Assembly: GCF_016909015.1 (NCBI RefSeq)
Contig: NZ_JAFBFA010000017.1
Location: forward strand, 1 to 64,000
Reading direction: 5' to 3'
Origin: Gracilibacillus alcaliphilus
Lineage (GTDB): Bacteria > Bacillota > Bacilli > Bacillales > Amphibacillaceae
DNA length: 64,000 nucleotides
The first letter of the stretch is position 1. Each line of letters opens with the position of its first letter. Below, piece after piece: positions 34,734 to 43,217 of this stretch. A model generated the notes under the pieces. That model ran no database searches. It was given only the letters and a program-made list of their open reading frames with translations, and had not been told where the DNA came from. The position numbers were made by a program, and so were the translations under genes.

Positions 34734-35585
34734 ATGACAATGACAGTAGGCTGCTTCGCATTAATTGATCCATTTACTGTATTAGAACATCAATTAGACA
34801 GAATTAAAAAACTTGGGTTTCGTTATGCGGATATTACGGACAATCGAGATGGAGCTCAGTTAGGAACAGAGTTTGGTTTTGCTGCTACAGCAAGCCTTGA
34901 TGGAAATCCCTTCGATTTAAAAAGAAAGTTTGCCGAGAGAGGACTAACCATCACTAGTTACTGTGCCCATGCTAATTTACTTGATCCTTCGGCGCCATGG
35001 AGATATGGCACAAGTCAAATATGCAAAGCCATACGTGCAGCTGCAGCCATTAATATTGAATATGTGATTACAACGGAGGGAGAGCCTGAAACTGATTTTG
35101 CTGTTAATTTGACCGAAGATCAAAAAGTGTTTATGGTTATGGAGAAACTGCAAGAACCTTTGCGAATGGCTGCAGACTTTGGCGTTACCTTACTTTTGGA
35201 ACCACATGGAGAACTTACTGACTCTATTTCAGGTCTTGAAAAAATAGTACATGGATTGAATGACCCGGATAATTTAGCTTTAAATCTGGATACTGGTAAT
35301 AGTTGGCTAGGTGGGACCGATCCGCTTGAGATTATTCGAAAATTCCCAAATAAAATAAAGCATGTACATTGGAAGGATCTGCCGAAAGAAATGGAGAAGC
35401 AGCGCGGAAAAAAATTTGGCTGCGGTATGAGCAATATTGCATTAGGTTCAGGTGTGATTGATATTGCAGCTATTTATAGAGAATTACAAGTACATGGATT
35501 TAATGGCCATACCACTTTAGAAATTGGCGGGGATGAGGCAATTCTTAAAAGTTATCAATTTTTGCAGGAGTTGGGTGATGAATAA
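34734..35585 (+). CDS. Sugar phosphate isomerase/epimerase-like TIM barrel protein
   Basis: A 283-residue protein of the xylose-isomerase-like/AP-endonuclease-2 superfamily. Metal-ligand stretches are LLLEPHGEL (near residue 160), LNLDTGNSWLGG (near 184), IKHVHWKDLP (near 207) and TTLEIGGDE near the C-terminus, so the divalent-metal site appears complete. Relatives epimerise or isomerise ketoses or inosose, or carry out elimination on 3-keto glycosides. Its position between a Gfo/Idh/MocA enzyme and a glycosidase favours a role after sugar oxidation. The ATG follows ACTGGAGG. Confidence 0.85.
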   Translation: MTMTVGCFALIDPFTVLEHQLDRIKKLGFRYADITDNRDGAQLGTEFGFAATASLDGNPFDLKRKFAERGLTITSYCAHANLLDPSAPWRYGTSQICKAIRAAAAINIEYVITTEGEPETDFAVNLTEDQKVFMVMEKLQEPLRMAADFGVTLLLEPHGELTDSISGLEKIVHGLNDPDNLALNLDTGNSWLGGTDPLEIIRKFPNKIKHVHWKDLPKEMEKQRGKKFGCGMSNIALGSGVIDIAAIYRELQVHGFNGHTTLEIGGDEAILKSYQFLQELGDE

Positions 35586-35618
35586 TCAACGTTAGCAATA
35601 ACAGGGAGTGGTTAAGGT

Positions 35619-37433
35619 ATGTCAAGGCACTATCAGTCGTTAAAAGATCAATTAATGAATGGATGGAACACCTGGAATACAAGCAGTATTTTGTCCCACG
35701 TATTATTACCAGATGGATTCTGTATTAACTTAGGTTTGAAAGAATATTCTAACGGAGATTATTTGAAGGACATATTATTTGGAAGAATGGAAAAGGAAGC
35801 TGAAAGAGCTATTCCAGGTCTACATGCATATGATGGGAGTTATACGTCTGTTATGGTGGAATGGAAGGGGATTCATATCAAGGTAGAAACGGCTCACAGT
35901 AAAAAGGGGCTGGTTATTTTAATAACCCCAGTAAGGTTACCCCTGAAAACTCCCACCCTGATAGCTGAGGCAGGCATTCTTTGGAATAAAGAGGGATATG
36001 TAAAAAGACAAGGTGATGCAATTGGCTGGTACTCATCCCAAAATAACAAACAAGTATTTTTTATCGGAAGCGAAGTTTATGAAAAAAATATTCCAACGGG
36101 TAACCCTTTTTTTGCTATTAGGCTGGATGAAGCAATAGGTATATCAATTGGAGAAAAATTAGATTTAGAGGCTTTAACAGGTATTATTAATGATCAAAAA
36201 TTAAAACATTTGGAACATATAGAGACATATGATCATTTAGCACATGTGTATGAAGCCATACAAACCTGTATAGCTTGGGATACTATTTATGATCCGCAAC
36301 ATCACAGAGTAATAACCCCCGTTTCGCGAAATTGGAATGTTACACATGGCGGATATGCCTTATTTTGTTGGGATAACTACTTCGTTGCTTATATGGCAGC
36401 AATGGATAATAAAGATTTAGCCTATGCAAATGCTATCGAGATAACTAAAGAGAAAACACCGAATGGTTTTGTTCCCAACTGTGCTTGGGGAAATGGCTTT
36501 AAAAGTTATGATCGCTCACAGCCACCAGTAGGATCATTGGTTATAGAAAGACTGTACAGCAAATACAAGGATAAATGGCTGTTAGAGGAAGTAATAGATG
36601 ATTTAATCGATTGGAATAACTGGTGGTATACTAATCGATTAAATGGAGATTTATTATCCTGGGGTTCGAATCCATATCAGCCAATGTATAGTAATTATTG
36701 GGAAACAGCAGGAATTAACGATATTTTTGGCGGAGCATTAGAATCCGGTCTGGATAACACTCCGATGTATGATGGGGTCCCTTTTAATAAATCAACTCAT
36801 CTGATGGAAATGCATGACGTTGGGTTAAATAGTTTGTATATCATGGATTGCGGCAAACTAGCTGAGATATGCAGGTTTTTACAGCGCAATGAAGAAGCAG
36901 AAACTTTTGAGGAAAGAGCGAAACAATTCAAACATAATATGCAAGAGCTCTGGGATGAAAAGCGTGGTTTCTTTTATAATAAATTAACTTTGGAAAAACA
37001 ATTTAGTGATCGTATTTCACCAACGAATTTTTACGTTTTATTAGGTAATGTGGCAACTAAGAAACAAGCAGAACGGATTATTGATGAACATTATTTTAAT
37101 GAAAATGAATTTTACGGTGAGTGGGTAATGCCGTCGATTGCTAGAAATGATGCAGCATACAAGGAGCAAGAATATTGGCGAGGCAGAATTTGGCCGCCAT
37201 TAAACTTCTTGGTTTATACAGGTATGCAAAATTATACGTTAGATAAAGCTAGAAAAGATTTAGTAGATCAATCTCGGAAACTATTATTACATGAATGGTT
37301 AGATAAAGGGCATGTACATGAAAATTACAATGCGGACACAGGAATTGGATGTGATGTCAACACAAGTGATAGATTTTATCATTGGGGAGGTCTGTTAGGG
37401 TTTATCTCTATCCTGGAAGGTGGATATTTTTAA
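35619..37433 (+). CDS. Cytoplasmic GH63/mannosylglycerate hydrolase-like glycosidase
   Basis: A 604-residue enzyme. The C-terminal 380 residues show an (alpha/alpha)6-barrel pattern: WDTIYDPQHHRVITPVSRNW (near 222), FCWDNYFVAYMAA (near 249), NGFVPNCAWGNG (near 284), YWRGRIWPPLNFLVY (near 522) and HENYNADTGIGCDVN (near 566). This is the layout of GH63 and MGH1-like families, with inverting mechanism. The N-terminal part is a beta-rich domain. No signal peptide is present. GH63 members cleave glucosyl- or mannosylglycerate or glucosyl-mannose linkages; which applies here is open. It closes the operon and is followed by a terminator. Confidence 0.75.
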   Translation: MSRHYQSLKDQLMNGWNTWNTSSILSHVLLPDGFCINLGLKEYSNGDYLKDILFGRMEKEAERAIPGLHAYDGSYTSVMVEWKGIHIKVETAHSKKGLVILITPVRLPLKTPTLIAEAGILWNKEGYVKRQGDAIGWYSSQNNKQVFFIGSEVYEKNIPTGNPFFAIRLDEAIGISIGEKLDLEALTGIINDQKLKHLEHIETYDHLAHVYEAIQTCIAWDTIYDPQHHRVITPVSRNWNVTHGGYALFCWDNYFVAYMAAMDNKDLAYANAIEITKEKTPNGFVPNCAWGNGFKSYDRSQPPVGSLVIERLYSKYKDKWLLEEVIDDLIDWNNWWYTNRLNGDLLSWGSNPYQPMYSNYWETAGINDIFGGALESGLDNTPMYDGVPFNKSTHLMEMHDVGLNSLYIMDCGKLAEICRFLQRNEEAETFEERAKQFKHNMQELWDEKRGFFYNKLTLEKQFSDRISPTNFYVLLGNVATKKQAERIIDEHYFNENEFYGEWVMPSIARNDAAYKEQEYWRGRIWPPLNFLVYTGMQNYTLDKARKDLVDQSRKLLLHEWLDKGHVHENYNADTGIGCDVNTSDRFYHWGGLLGFISILEGGYF

Positions 37434-37443
37434 TTAGAAAGTC

Positions 37444-37503
37444 AAGGCTGTAACCAAAAATAAGTCACAGGAATGTGATGGATAATGGTTTACAGCCTTT
37501 TTG
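37444..37503 (+). terminator. Terminator of the sugar island operon
   Basis: AAGGCTGTAACCA pairs with TGGTTTACAGCCTT, with an inner GTCACA/TGTGAT hairpin, and is followed by TTTTT. Confidence 0.8.
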
Positions 37504-37506
37504 ATA

Positions 37507-37703
37507 TGGTCAGAAAGTATATGATTTTTCATGCGTTCATTCTTATTCAGAATAGCCTTGTCCAGCTCCAAGAGCCACACATTAGAGATTTCACGACACG
37601 CCCTACGATAAGTCCACATCGACTCCTTCCGTCGTCGTGTTTTCTTTTATTTCCGTTGTGACGCTCTAATCTCTATGTTTTTAAAAGGGCGCTTTTCGTT
37701 CTT
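37507..37703 (+). repeat. Dispersed ~200-bp stem-loop repeat, copy 2
   Basis: Same element as 91-289 and 55846-56046, here wedged between the terminator of the sugar operon and the stop codon of the convergent dehydratase, 7 bp away. AGAGAT/ATCTCT style arms are kept although several positions have diverged (AAGAGCC for AAGCGCC). Confidence 0.8.
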
Positions 37704-37710
37704 TACTATA

Positions 37711-39684
37711 TTAATGAGAGGTTCCTAATGCCCTTTCACCAGCCTCTAATACCTCGATAATACGATCAACATCATATACACTGCCTTTCCATGTTCCGCC
37801 GCTGACTTTTTGTAGAGCGGCCCAGAGACGTGTATCATCAGGAAGCTGATCTGACGGTTTCATAGCTGTATTAATCTGTCTCGAAGCAAGGAGGTGAGTC
37901 CCTTCTTCAGGGGAAATTTCTTGTCCTGGCTTTCCTACAAAATGAATAGAACCTTCCAATTTCTTAGCATCGATTCGTACTTCTATTAGATCTCCATCTT
38001 GAAGTTTGCCAATTGGACCGCCCGCTAATCCTTCTGATCCGACATGGCCAATACAGGCACCAGTGGACACACCTGAAAAGCGAGCATCAGTAATTAATGT
38101 TACATATTTACCATAAGATAAGTGTTTTAGTGCAGATGTAACCTGATAGGTTTCCTCCATGCCTGTACCTAATGGCCCACAGCCAATCAGTACCATAATA
38201 TCGCCTTTTTTTATTTGTCTCGTTTTAATCGCCTCGATGGCGCTGGCTTCACTGGTGAACACCTTTGCTTCACTTTTATGGTAGTATATTTGATTTTTAT
38301 CTAATCTTGAAGGATCGATAGATGTTGATTTAATGACGGCTCCCTCAGGAGCAATATTACCAGTAGGGAACGTTACGGTGGAAGTTAAACCGCGTTGTTT
38401 TGCCTTTTCTTTTGACATAATCACTTCATCTGCCTCAATTTGATCCGCCTCTTTCAACTGTTGTTTCATTTTTTGACGGCGTTCGGATTGCTCCCACCAG
38501 TCTAAATTCTCTTTCAGCGTGTGACCAGTAACGGTCATTACATTTTCCCTTAATAACCCTAAATCACGCAAGTGTAGCATTACCTCAGGAACTCCTCCAG
38601 CTAGATAGGCGCGAATGGTCGGATGTGGAATTGGGCCATTTGGCAGCACACTAACTAGTCGAGGTGTTTCTTTATTGATTTGGTGCCAATCTTCCAGTGA
38701 AGGTATCCTGCATTTGGCTGCATGTGCAATAGCAGGGATATGCAGTAATAGATTGGTAGAGCCGCCAAATGCAGCATGCACTACCATAGCATTATAAATA
38801 GCATCATCAGTAACAATGTCTTTTGTTGTCAGTGATTTTTCCTCCATAAGAATAATCGCTCTAGAAGACTGTCGAGCCATTTCCTTCCAAACCTTTTGTC
38901 CTGATGGAGCAAGGGCGGCATGGGGAACCGTGATGCCTAAAGCTTCCGCTACCACTTGTGCTGTGGCAGCTGTACCAAGGAACTGACAGCCTCCGCCAGG
39001 GGTTGCACATGCCATGCAGCCAAGTTCTGCTGCCTCTTCTAACGATAATTCGTCATTAGCATATCTGGCACCAATAGTCTGTACTTTCCCAGCGTCTTCC
39101 CCGTATAATGGTGGTAATGTTACACCGCCGGGTACGATAACAACAGGTAAATCATGCATAGAAACTAAGGCAATCATCATCGCTGGCAGCCCTTTATCAC
39201 AAGTAGCAATGCCTAGTACCGCATCGCGGGTAGGTAAAGAACGAATTAAACGACGGTACACGACAGCAGCATCATTGCGATATGGAAAAGAATCAAACAT
39301 TCCGCTTGTCCCTTGGGATCTGCCGTCACACGGATCACTAACATAAGCAGCAAAAGGTATGCCGGCGTGCTGGCTAATTTCGTTTGCGGCTTCTTTCATT
39401 AAAAGATCCACTTCCCAATGCCCCGTATGGTAACCTAATGCCAGCGGATTACCTTGCTCATCTTTTAATCCGCCTTGTGTACTTAACAATAAAATTTGCT
39501 TACCATCTAATTTATTTGGACTCCAACCCATTCCGACATTTTGTGAAAGTCCAAATAAATCTCCGCTTGGGGATTTCCTGAGCATCTGATCAGTTAAAGG
39601 CAATTTACCGATCGGACCCCTTGCGACTGTTTTAATATCATAAATGTTTTCATCGTCCTGCATCAAATGGGCTAATTTATCCAT
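37711..39684 (-). CDS. yjhG: D-xylonate dehydratase, YjhG/YagF family
   Basis: A 657-residue dehydratase of the IlvD/Edd superfamily, matching E. coli YjhG (about 655) over the full length. Shared stretches include PSGDLFGLSQNVGMGWSP (near residue 38), YVSDPCDGRSQGTSGMFDS (near 114), ATPGGGCQFLGTAATAQVV (near 227), VHAAFGGSTNLLLHIPAIAH and DARFSGVSTGACIGHVG. Cysteines for the Fe-S cluster (Cys in DPCDGR, ATCDKG, GGGCQF) are present. It would convert D-xylonate to 2-keto-3-deoxy-D-xylonate, step one of the Weimberg pathway completed by the 23776 and 24669 genes. Its promoter has a palindrome shared with the iclR operon and a cre box. The ATG follows GGAAAGGTG. Confidence 0.92.
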   Translation of the reverse strand: MDKLAHLMQDDENIYDIKTVARGPIGKLPLTDQMLRKSPSGDLFGLSQNVGMGWSPNKLDGKQILLLSTQGGLKDEQGNPLALGYHTGHWEVDLLMKEAANEISQHAGIPFAAYVSDPCDGRSQGTSGMFDSFPYRNDAAVVYRRLIRSLPTRDAVLGIATCDKGLPAMMIALVSMHDLPVVIVPGGVTLPPLYGEDAGKVQTIGARYANDELSLEEAAELGCMACATPGGGCQFLGTAATAQVVAEALGITVPHAALAPSGQKVWKEMARQSSRAIILMEEKSLTTKDIVTDDAIYNAMVVHAAFGGSTNLLLHIPAIAHAAKCRIPSLEDWHQINKETPRLVSVLPNGPIPHPTIRAYLAGGVPEVMLHLRDLGLLRENVMTVTGHTLKENLDWWEQSERRQKMKQQLKEADQIEADEVIMSKEKAKQRGLTSTVTFPTGNIAPEGAVIKSTSIDPSRLDKNQIYYHKSEAKVFTSEASAIEAIKTRQIKKGDIMVLIGCGPLGTGMEETYQVTSALKHLSYGKYVTLITDARFSGVSTGACIGHVGSEGLAGGPIGKLQDGDLIEVRIDAKKLEGSIHFVGKPGQEISPEEGTHLLASRQINTAMKPSDQLPDDTRLWAALQKVSGGTWKGSVYDVDRIIEVLEAGERALGTSH

Positions 39685-39700
39685 AAGACCGCACCTTTCC

Positions 39701-39715
39701 TTAAAGCGTTTTCAT
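39701..39715 (-). promoter_or_regulatory. CcpA cre box in the xylonate dehydratase leader
   Basis: On the minus strand ATGAAAACGCTTTAA lies between the promoter and the start codon. It matches the core WTGAAARCGYTTW of cre sites at every position, with the weaker symmetric end. It predicts repression by a preferred sugar. Confidence 0.65.
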
Positions 39716-39728
39716 TCATTTAATATTA

Positions 39729-39757
39729 AGTATAAAGATAACACGTTTATGTGTCAA
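39729..39757 (-). promoter_or_regulatory. Promoter of the xylonate dehydratase
   Basis: On the minus strand a consensus TTGACA (39757-39752) and TATACT (39734-39729) are separated by 17 bp. Confidence 0.8.
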
Positions 39758-39770
39758 TAATATAAAATTT

Positions 39771-39789
39771 AGTTTTATAATATAAAACT
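39771..39789. promoter_or_regulatory. Probable IclR operator C
   Basis: AGTTTTATA-A-TATAAAACT is a perfect 19-bp palindrome just upstream of the dehydratase -35. It differs from operator B at 23711-23729 at two positions and shares the GTTTT...AAAAC arms with the iclR promoter site. Confidence 0.75.
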
Positions 39790-40251
39790 TTTGATTTGCA
39801 GATCTGGTGATATACAGAAAAAATAATTATGTATGTTCGTACATTGTATATTATCCCAGTCCTTACATATTGGAAGTTTTGCTTTTTTCTTGATATACTT
39901 TAAAGCACAAGAGGAATATCAACCGTTATTGGGAATAAGCATTGCAGAAAGGAGGGATAGAAAAAAGGGAATGAAAACGATAACAAAGTCTGTGTTATCA
40001 AATGATTTTACTAGTAACAAAAATGATGCAGGTGTTTTGCTTCATTTATAAGGTTTTTAACTTTCTTTACATAACATTACTGCTACATAATAAAATTTCC
40101 ATACTGTTTGGACCTAGTTAATGAGGTACAAATTCTTTTGCTAGCAGTTTAGTTGGCTTGTGATCCCTAGCTGGCAAAGGATCAAAGCATAAAAATACAA
40201 GATAAAGTCAGTAATATCTATAATTAGATGATATGTAATAATGGAGGGATC
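39790..40251 (+). promoter_or_regulatory. Leader region of the ThuA-Gfo/Idh operon with a perfect cre box
   Basis: A possible promoter is TATACT (39892-39897) with extended TGA and a TTGGAA -35 at 18 bp. About 75 bp downstream, ATGAAAACGATAACA (39971-39985) matches all 15 positions of the cre consensus WTGNAARCGNWWWCA. A small open frame begins at the same ATG. From 40052 to 40240 I see nothing definite beyond a GATCC...GGATC inverted repeat near 40162-40182. Confidence 0.5.
39971..40051 (+). CDS. Possible 26-residue leader peptide
   Basis: An ATG behind AAAGGAGGGATAG and AAGGGA opens a 26-codon frame (MKTITKSVLSNDF...) ending in TAA. The Shine-Dalgarno sequence is strong, which is the reason for listing it, but its spacing (over 12 nt for AGGAGG) is long and the ATG is the first part of the cre box. 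It may be a leader peptide, the stump of a decayed gene, or chance. No family is recognised. Confidence 0.25.
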   Translation: MKTITKSVLSNDFTSNKNDAGVLLHL

Positions 40252-40905
40252 ATGTTGAAAAAGGCATTAATTTTTCAAGGTGGCTGGGAAGGGCATGAAC
40301 CAGTGAAGGTTGCTCACATCCTGGCGGGTATTTTAAAAGAAGAAGACTTTCAAGTGAAAATAACGGATACATTGCAAACATTAGCAGAAGATGATTTAAC
40401 GTCATATGATTTGATCGTTCCTAACTGGACACAAGGAACGATTGAACAGGAACAGCTTCAGCCGTTACTAAATGCGGTGGCAGCTGGAACAGGCTTAGCA
40501 GGATTACATGGCGGTATGGGTGATTCTTTCCGAAATGAAGTAGACTATCAATTTATGGTTGGCGGACAATGGGTCGCACATCCAGGCAATGATGGTGTAG
40601 AGTACCAAGTCCATATTCTTGATGATGACCATCCTTTAACAAAGGGAATGACAGACTTTACCGTAGTATCAGAACAGTATTATATGCATGTCGATCCCGC
40701 AGTAAAGGTCTATGCAACAACAAGATTCCCGGTAGCTGAAGGATCATACGAAAGCAATGGCGAGGTGGATATGCCTGTCGTATGGACAAAAAAATGGGGC
40801 AAAGGCAATGTTTATTATTGTGGTTTAGGGCATGTGGCAGAAATTGTTCAGATGCCAGAAGTACGCCAATTAATGCGCAATGGTATGAAATGGGCGAGCA
40901 GATAA
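40252..40905 (+). CDS. ThuA-like protein
   Basis: A 217-residue protein of the ThuA-like glutamine-amidotransferase-type fold. Conserved elements are ALIFQGGWEGHEP at the N-terminus, GLAGLHGGMGDSF (near residue 83), HPLTKGM(TDF) near 128, and WTKKWGKGNVYYCGLGH near 184. The related rhizobial ThuA works with the dehydrogenase ThuB in trehalose/maltitol use through 3-keto intermediates. Here it leads two Gfo/Idh/MocA genes, the same combination. ATG 40252 is only 3 nt after GGAGGG, so the following TTG (40255) may be the true start. Confidence 0.82.
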   Translation: MLKKALIFQGGWEGHEPVKVAHILAGILKEEDFQVKITDTLQTLAEDDLTSYDLIVPNWTQGTIEQEQLQPLLNAVAAGTGLAGLHGGMGDSFRNEVDYQFMVGGQWVAHPGNDGVEYQVHILDDDHPLTKGMTDFTVVSEQYYMHVDPAVKVYATTRFPVAEGSYESNGEVDMPVVWTKKWGKGNVYYCGLGHVAEIVQMPEVRQLMRNGMKWASR

Positions 40906-40935
40906 TAACAATCATGGAATGGAAGGAGGCAGCCT

Positions 40936-42012
40936 ATGAAGGTAGGAATTATTGGCTGTGGCAACATTAGCAAAATTTATCTGGAGAATGCAGCTGTTTT
41001 CCATAACTATACGATTGAAGCTGTTTCGGATCTGGTGCTGGAAAGGGCACAAGAGCGTGCAAAAGAGTATGGAATTCCGAAGGCATATACGACGGAAGAA
41101 TTATTAAATGACCCAGAGATCGAGTTAGTGATTAATTTGACGATCCCAGCTGCTCATGCAGATATTGCATGTCAGGCGTTGAACAAAGGAAAACATGTAT
41201 ATGGTGAGAAACCATTAGCCGTTGAATTAGCAGATGGTGAAAGAATATTGGCACTTTCTCATGATAAAGGACTGTATGTTGGTAATGCACCTGATACATC
41301 ATTAGGGGCGGGGATTCAGACTGTGAGGAAATTATTGGATGAAGGGGCGATAGGAGAACCTTTATCGGCAACCGCTTTTATGATGGGAGCAGGACATGAG
41401 AACTGGCACCCTGATCCGGCCTTTTATTATAAACATGGAGGCGGTCCAATGTTTGATATGGGGCCTTATTATTTAACCGCTCTGATTCATTTACTCGGCC
41501 CGGCAGCCCGAGTGACCGGATCTGCCAGAATTAGCCGTCCAGAGCGAACGATTACCAGTCAGCCGAAATATGGAGAAAAGATAGCGGTAGAGGTGCCAAC
41601 ACAGATTAATAGTGTAATTGATTTCGAGAATGGGACGGTAGTTTCGATGATTATGAGTTTTGATGTCCAGTCTCACCAGCTGCCACACATTGAAATTTAT
41701 GGAACGGAAGGAACGATTTCTGTCCCTGATCCGAATACATTTGGCGGCCCAGTTTATTTAAAAAAGAAGAACCAGCAGCAATGGGAAGAAGTACCTCTAA
41801 TTGATGGATATGTTGGCAACAGCCGAGGGCTTGGTGTTGCAGAAATGGTTGCTGCTATTCAAGAGCAGAAGAAATCGCGGGTTGAGGGTGCACTAGCTTA
41901 TCATGTGTTAGAAATGATGCATGGTGTTTATCAATCCTCCAATGAGCAAAAACACGTCATTCTTTCGAGCAGCTGTCAGCGGCCTGCCGCTTTTGTAAAT
42001 CAAACATTCTAA
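40936..42012 (+). CDS. Gfo/Idh/MocA-family oxidoreductase
   Basis: A 358-residue NAD(P)-dependent dehydrogenase. The Rossmann motif VGIIGCGNISKIYL opens the protein and GKHVYGEKPLAVE (near residue 89) carries the conserved Lys. HGGGPMFDMGPYYLTALIHLLG (near 168) provides the second conserved region. The ATG follows GAAGGAGGCAGCC, 30 bp after the ThuA-like gene. Its similarity to the next gene suggests a pair acting on related sugars, or an oxidation and a reduction in one pathway. The substrate is unknown. Confidence 0.87.
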   Translation: MKVGIIGCGNISKIYLENAAVFHNYTIEAVSDLVLERAQERAKEYGIPKAYTTEELLNDPEIELVINLTIPAAHADIACQALNKGKHVYGEKPLAVELADGERILALSHDKGLYVGNAPDTSLGAGIQTVRKLLDEGAIGEPLSATAFMMGAGHENWHPDPAFYYKHGGGPMFDMGPYYLTALIHLLGPAARVTGSARISRPERTITSQPKYGEKIAVEVPTQINSVIDFENGTVVSMIMSFDVQSHQLPHIEIYGTEGTISVPDPNTFGGPVYLKKKNQQQWEEVPLIDGYVGNSRGLGVAEMVAAIQEQKKSRVEGALAYHVLEMMHGVYQSSNEQKHVILSSSCQRPAAFVNQTF

Positions 42013-42039
42013 ATTTTACCAAAGGTTGGTGTTGTTAAT

Positions 42040-43203
42040 ATGAAGAGTAAAGAGAAAATCCGTATTGGTATGATTGGTTATCAGTTTATGGGGAAAGCAC
42101 ATAGCCATGCCTATCGCGATTTACCCTTTTATTTTGATAACCCACTTGCCCCTGAATTAACAGTTATTGCAGGGCGGAAGGAAGAAGCTGTAAAAGATGC
42201 TATGGATACAATGGGGTGGCAATCTTATGAAACAGACTGGCGCAAAGTAGTGGAGCGGGATGATGTGGATGTCATTGATATTGTAACACCAAATCATACC
42301 CATGCTGAGATTGCTATTGCGGCAGCTGAAGCAGGAAAACATATTATTACCGAGAAGCCGCTGGCATTAACGGTAGAGGAAGCAGAGCGAATGCTGGAAG
42401 CTGTTGAACGTAATCAAGTGAAACATATGATTTGTCATAATTATCGCTTTGTACCAGCAGTACAGTATGTTAAACAACTGATTACAGAAGGCAAATTAGG
42501 CCATATCTATCATTTCCGGGCGAATTATCTGCAAGATTTTATTATGGATCCGAATTTTCCACTTGTCTGGCGTTTAAAAAAAGAAGTTTCTGGATCTGGA
42601 GCATTAGGCGATATTGGAGCACATAGTATTGATCTGGCTCGTTTTCTCATTGGAGAGTTTAAGGAGTTGACAGCTATGACGGAAACCTTTATCAAACAGC
42701 GTCCTTTAGGCGGTATGACCGGTGGACTAAGCGCAAAAACGGGTGGAAGTGATCAAGCGATGGGGGAAGTAACTGTCGATGACGCTGTTGCTTTTCTGGC
42801 AAGATTCGAGACTGGAACCTTTGGTGTATTTGAAGCGACTCGTTTTGCTGGTGGTAACCGGAATAAGAATAAGTTTGAGATTAATGGGGAGAAAGGCTCT
42901 GTACGATGGGATATGGAAAATATGAATACATTGGAAGTCTACTTTGCAGATGACGAAGAGGGCTTACAAGGTTTCCGGGTAATTAACTGCACTGAAGAGG
43001 TACACCCATATGCAGGTGCCTATTGGCCAGCAGGACATATTATTGGCTATGAACATAGCTTTATTAATTTAATGGATGAATTTTTCAGGAGTATAGCAGA
43101 AGATCGTCAAGCAGTTCCGAATTTTGAAGATGGTGTGCGCAATCAGAAGGTATTAGCAGCAATTGAACGATCTGCAGCTGATAAAAGCTGGGTGTCGCTA
43201 TAA
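42040..43203 (+). CDS. Gfo/Idh/MocA-family oxidoreductase
   Basis: A 387-residue dehydrogenase, longer than the previous one because of an insertion near residues 215-250 (TFIKQRPLGGMTGGLSAKTG region). The N-terminus IRIGMIGYQFMGKAHSHAY binds the nucleotide, KHIITEKPLAL (near residue 101) is the EKP motif, and SGALGDIGAHSIDLARFLIG (near 186) carries the catalytic Asp/His. The ribosome binding site AAGGTTGG is moderate. Last gene of the three-gene operon; a hairpin without T tract follows at 43218. A sugar substrate is likely. Confidence 0.88.
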   Translation: MKSKEKIRIGMIGYQFMGKAHSHAYRDLPFYFDNPLAPELTVIAGRKEEAVKDAMDTMGWQSYETDWRKVVERDDVDVIDIVTPNHTHAEIAIAAAEAGKHIITEKPLALTVEEAERMLEAVERNQVKHMICHNYRFVPAVQYVKQLITEGKLGHIYHFRANYLQDFIMDPNFPLVWRLKKEVSGSGALGDIGAHSIDLARFLIGEFKELTAMTETFIKQRPLGGMTGGLSAKTGGSDQAMGEVTVDDAVAFLARFETGTFGVFEATRFAGGNRNKNKFEINGEKGSVRWDMENMNTLEVYFADDEEGLQGFRVINCTEEVHPYAGAYWPAGHIIGYEHSFINLMDEFFRSIAEDRQAVPNFEDGVRNQKVLAAIERSAADKSWVSL

Positions 43204-43217
43204 TAAGAAAGATTTTT

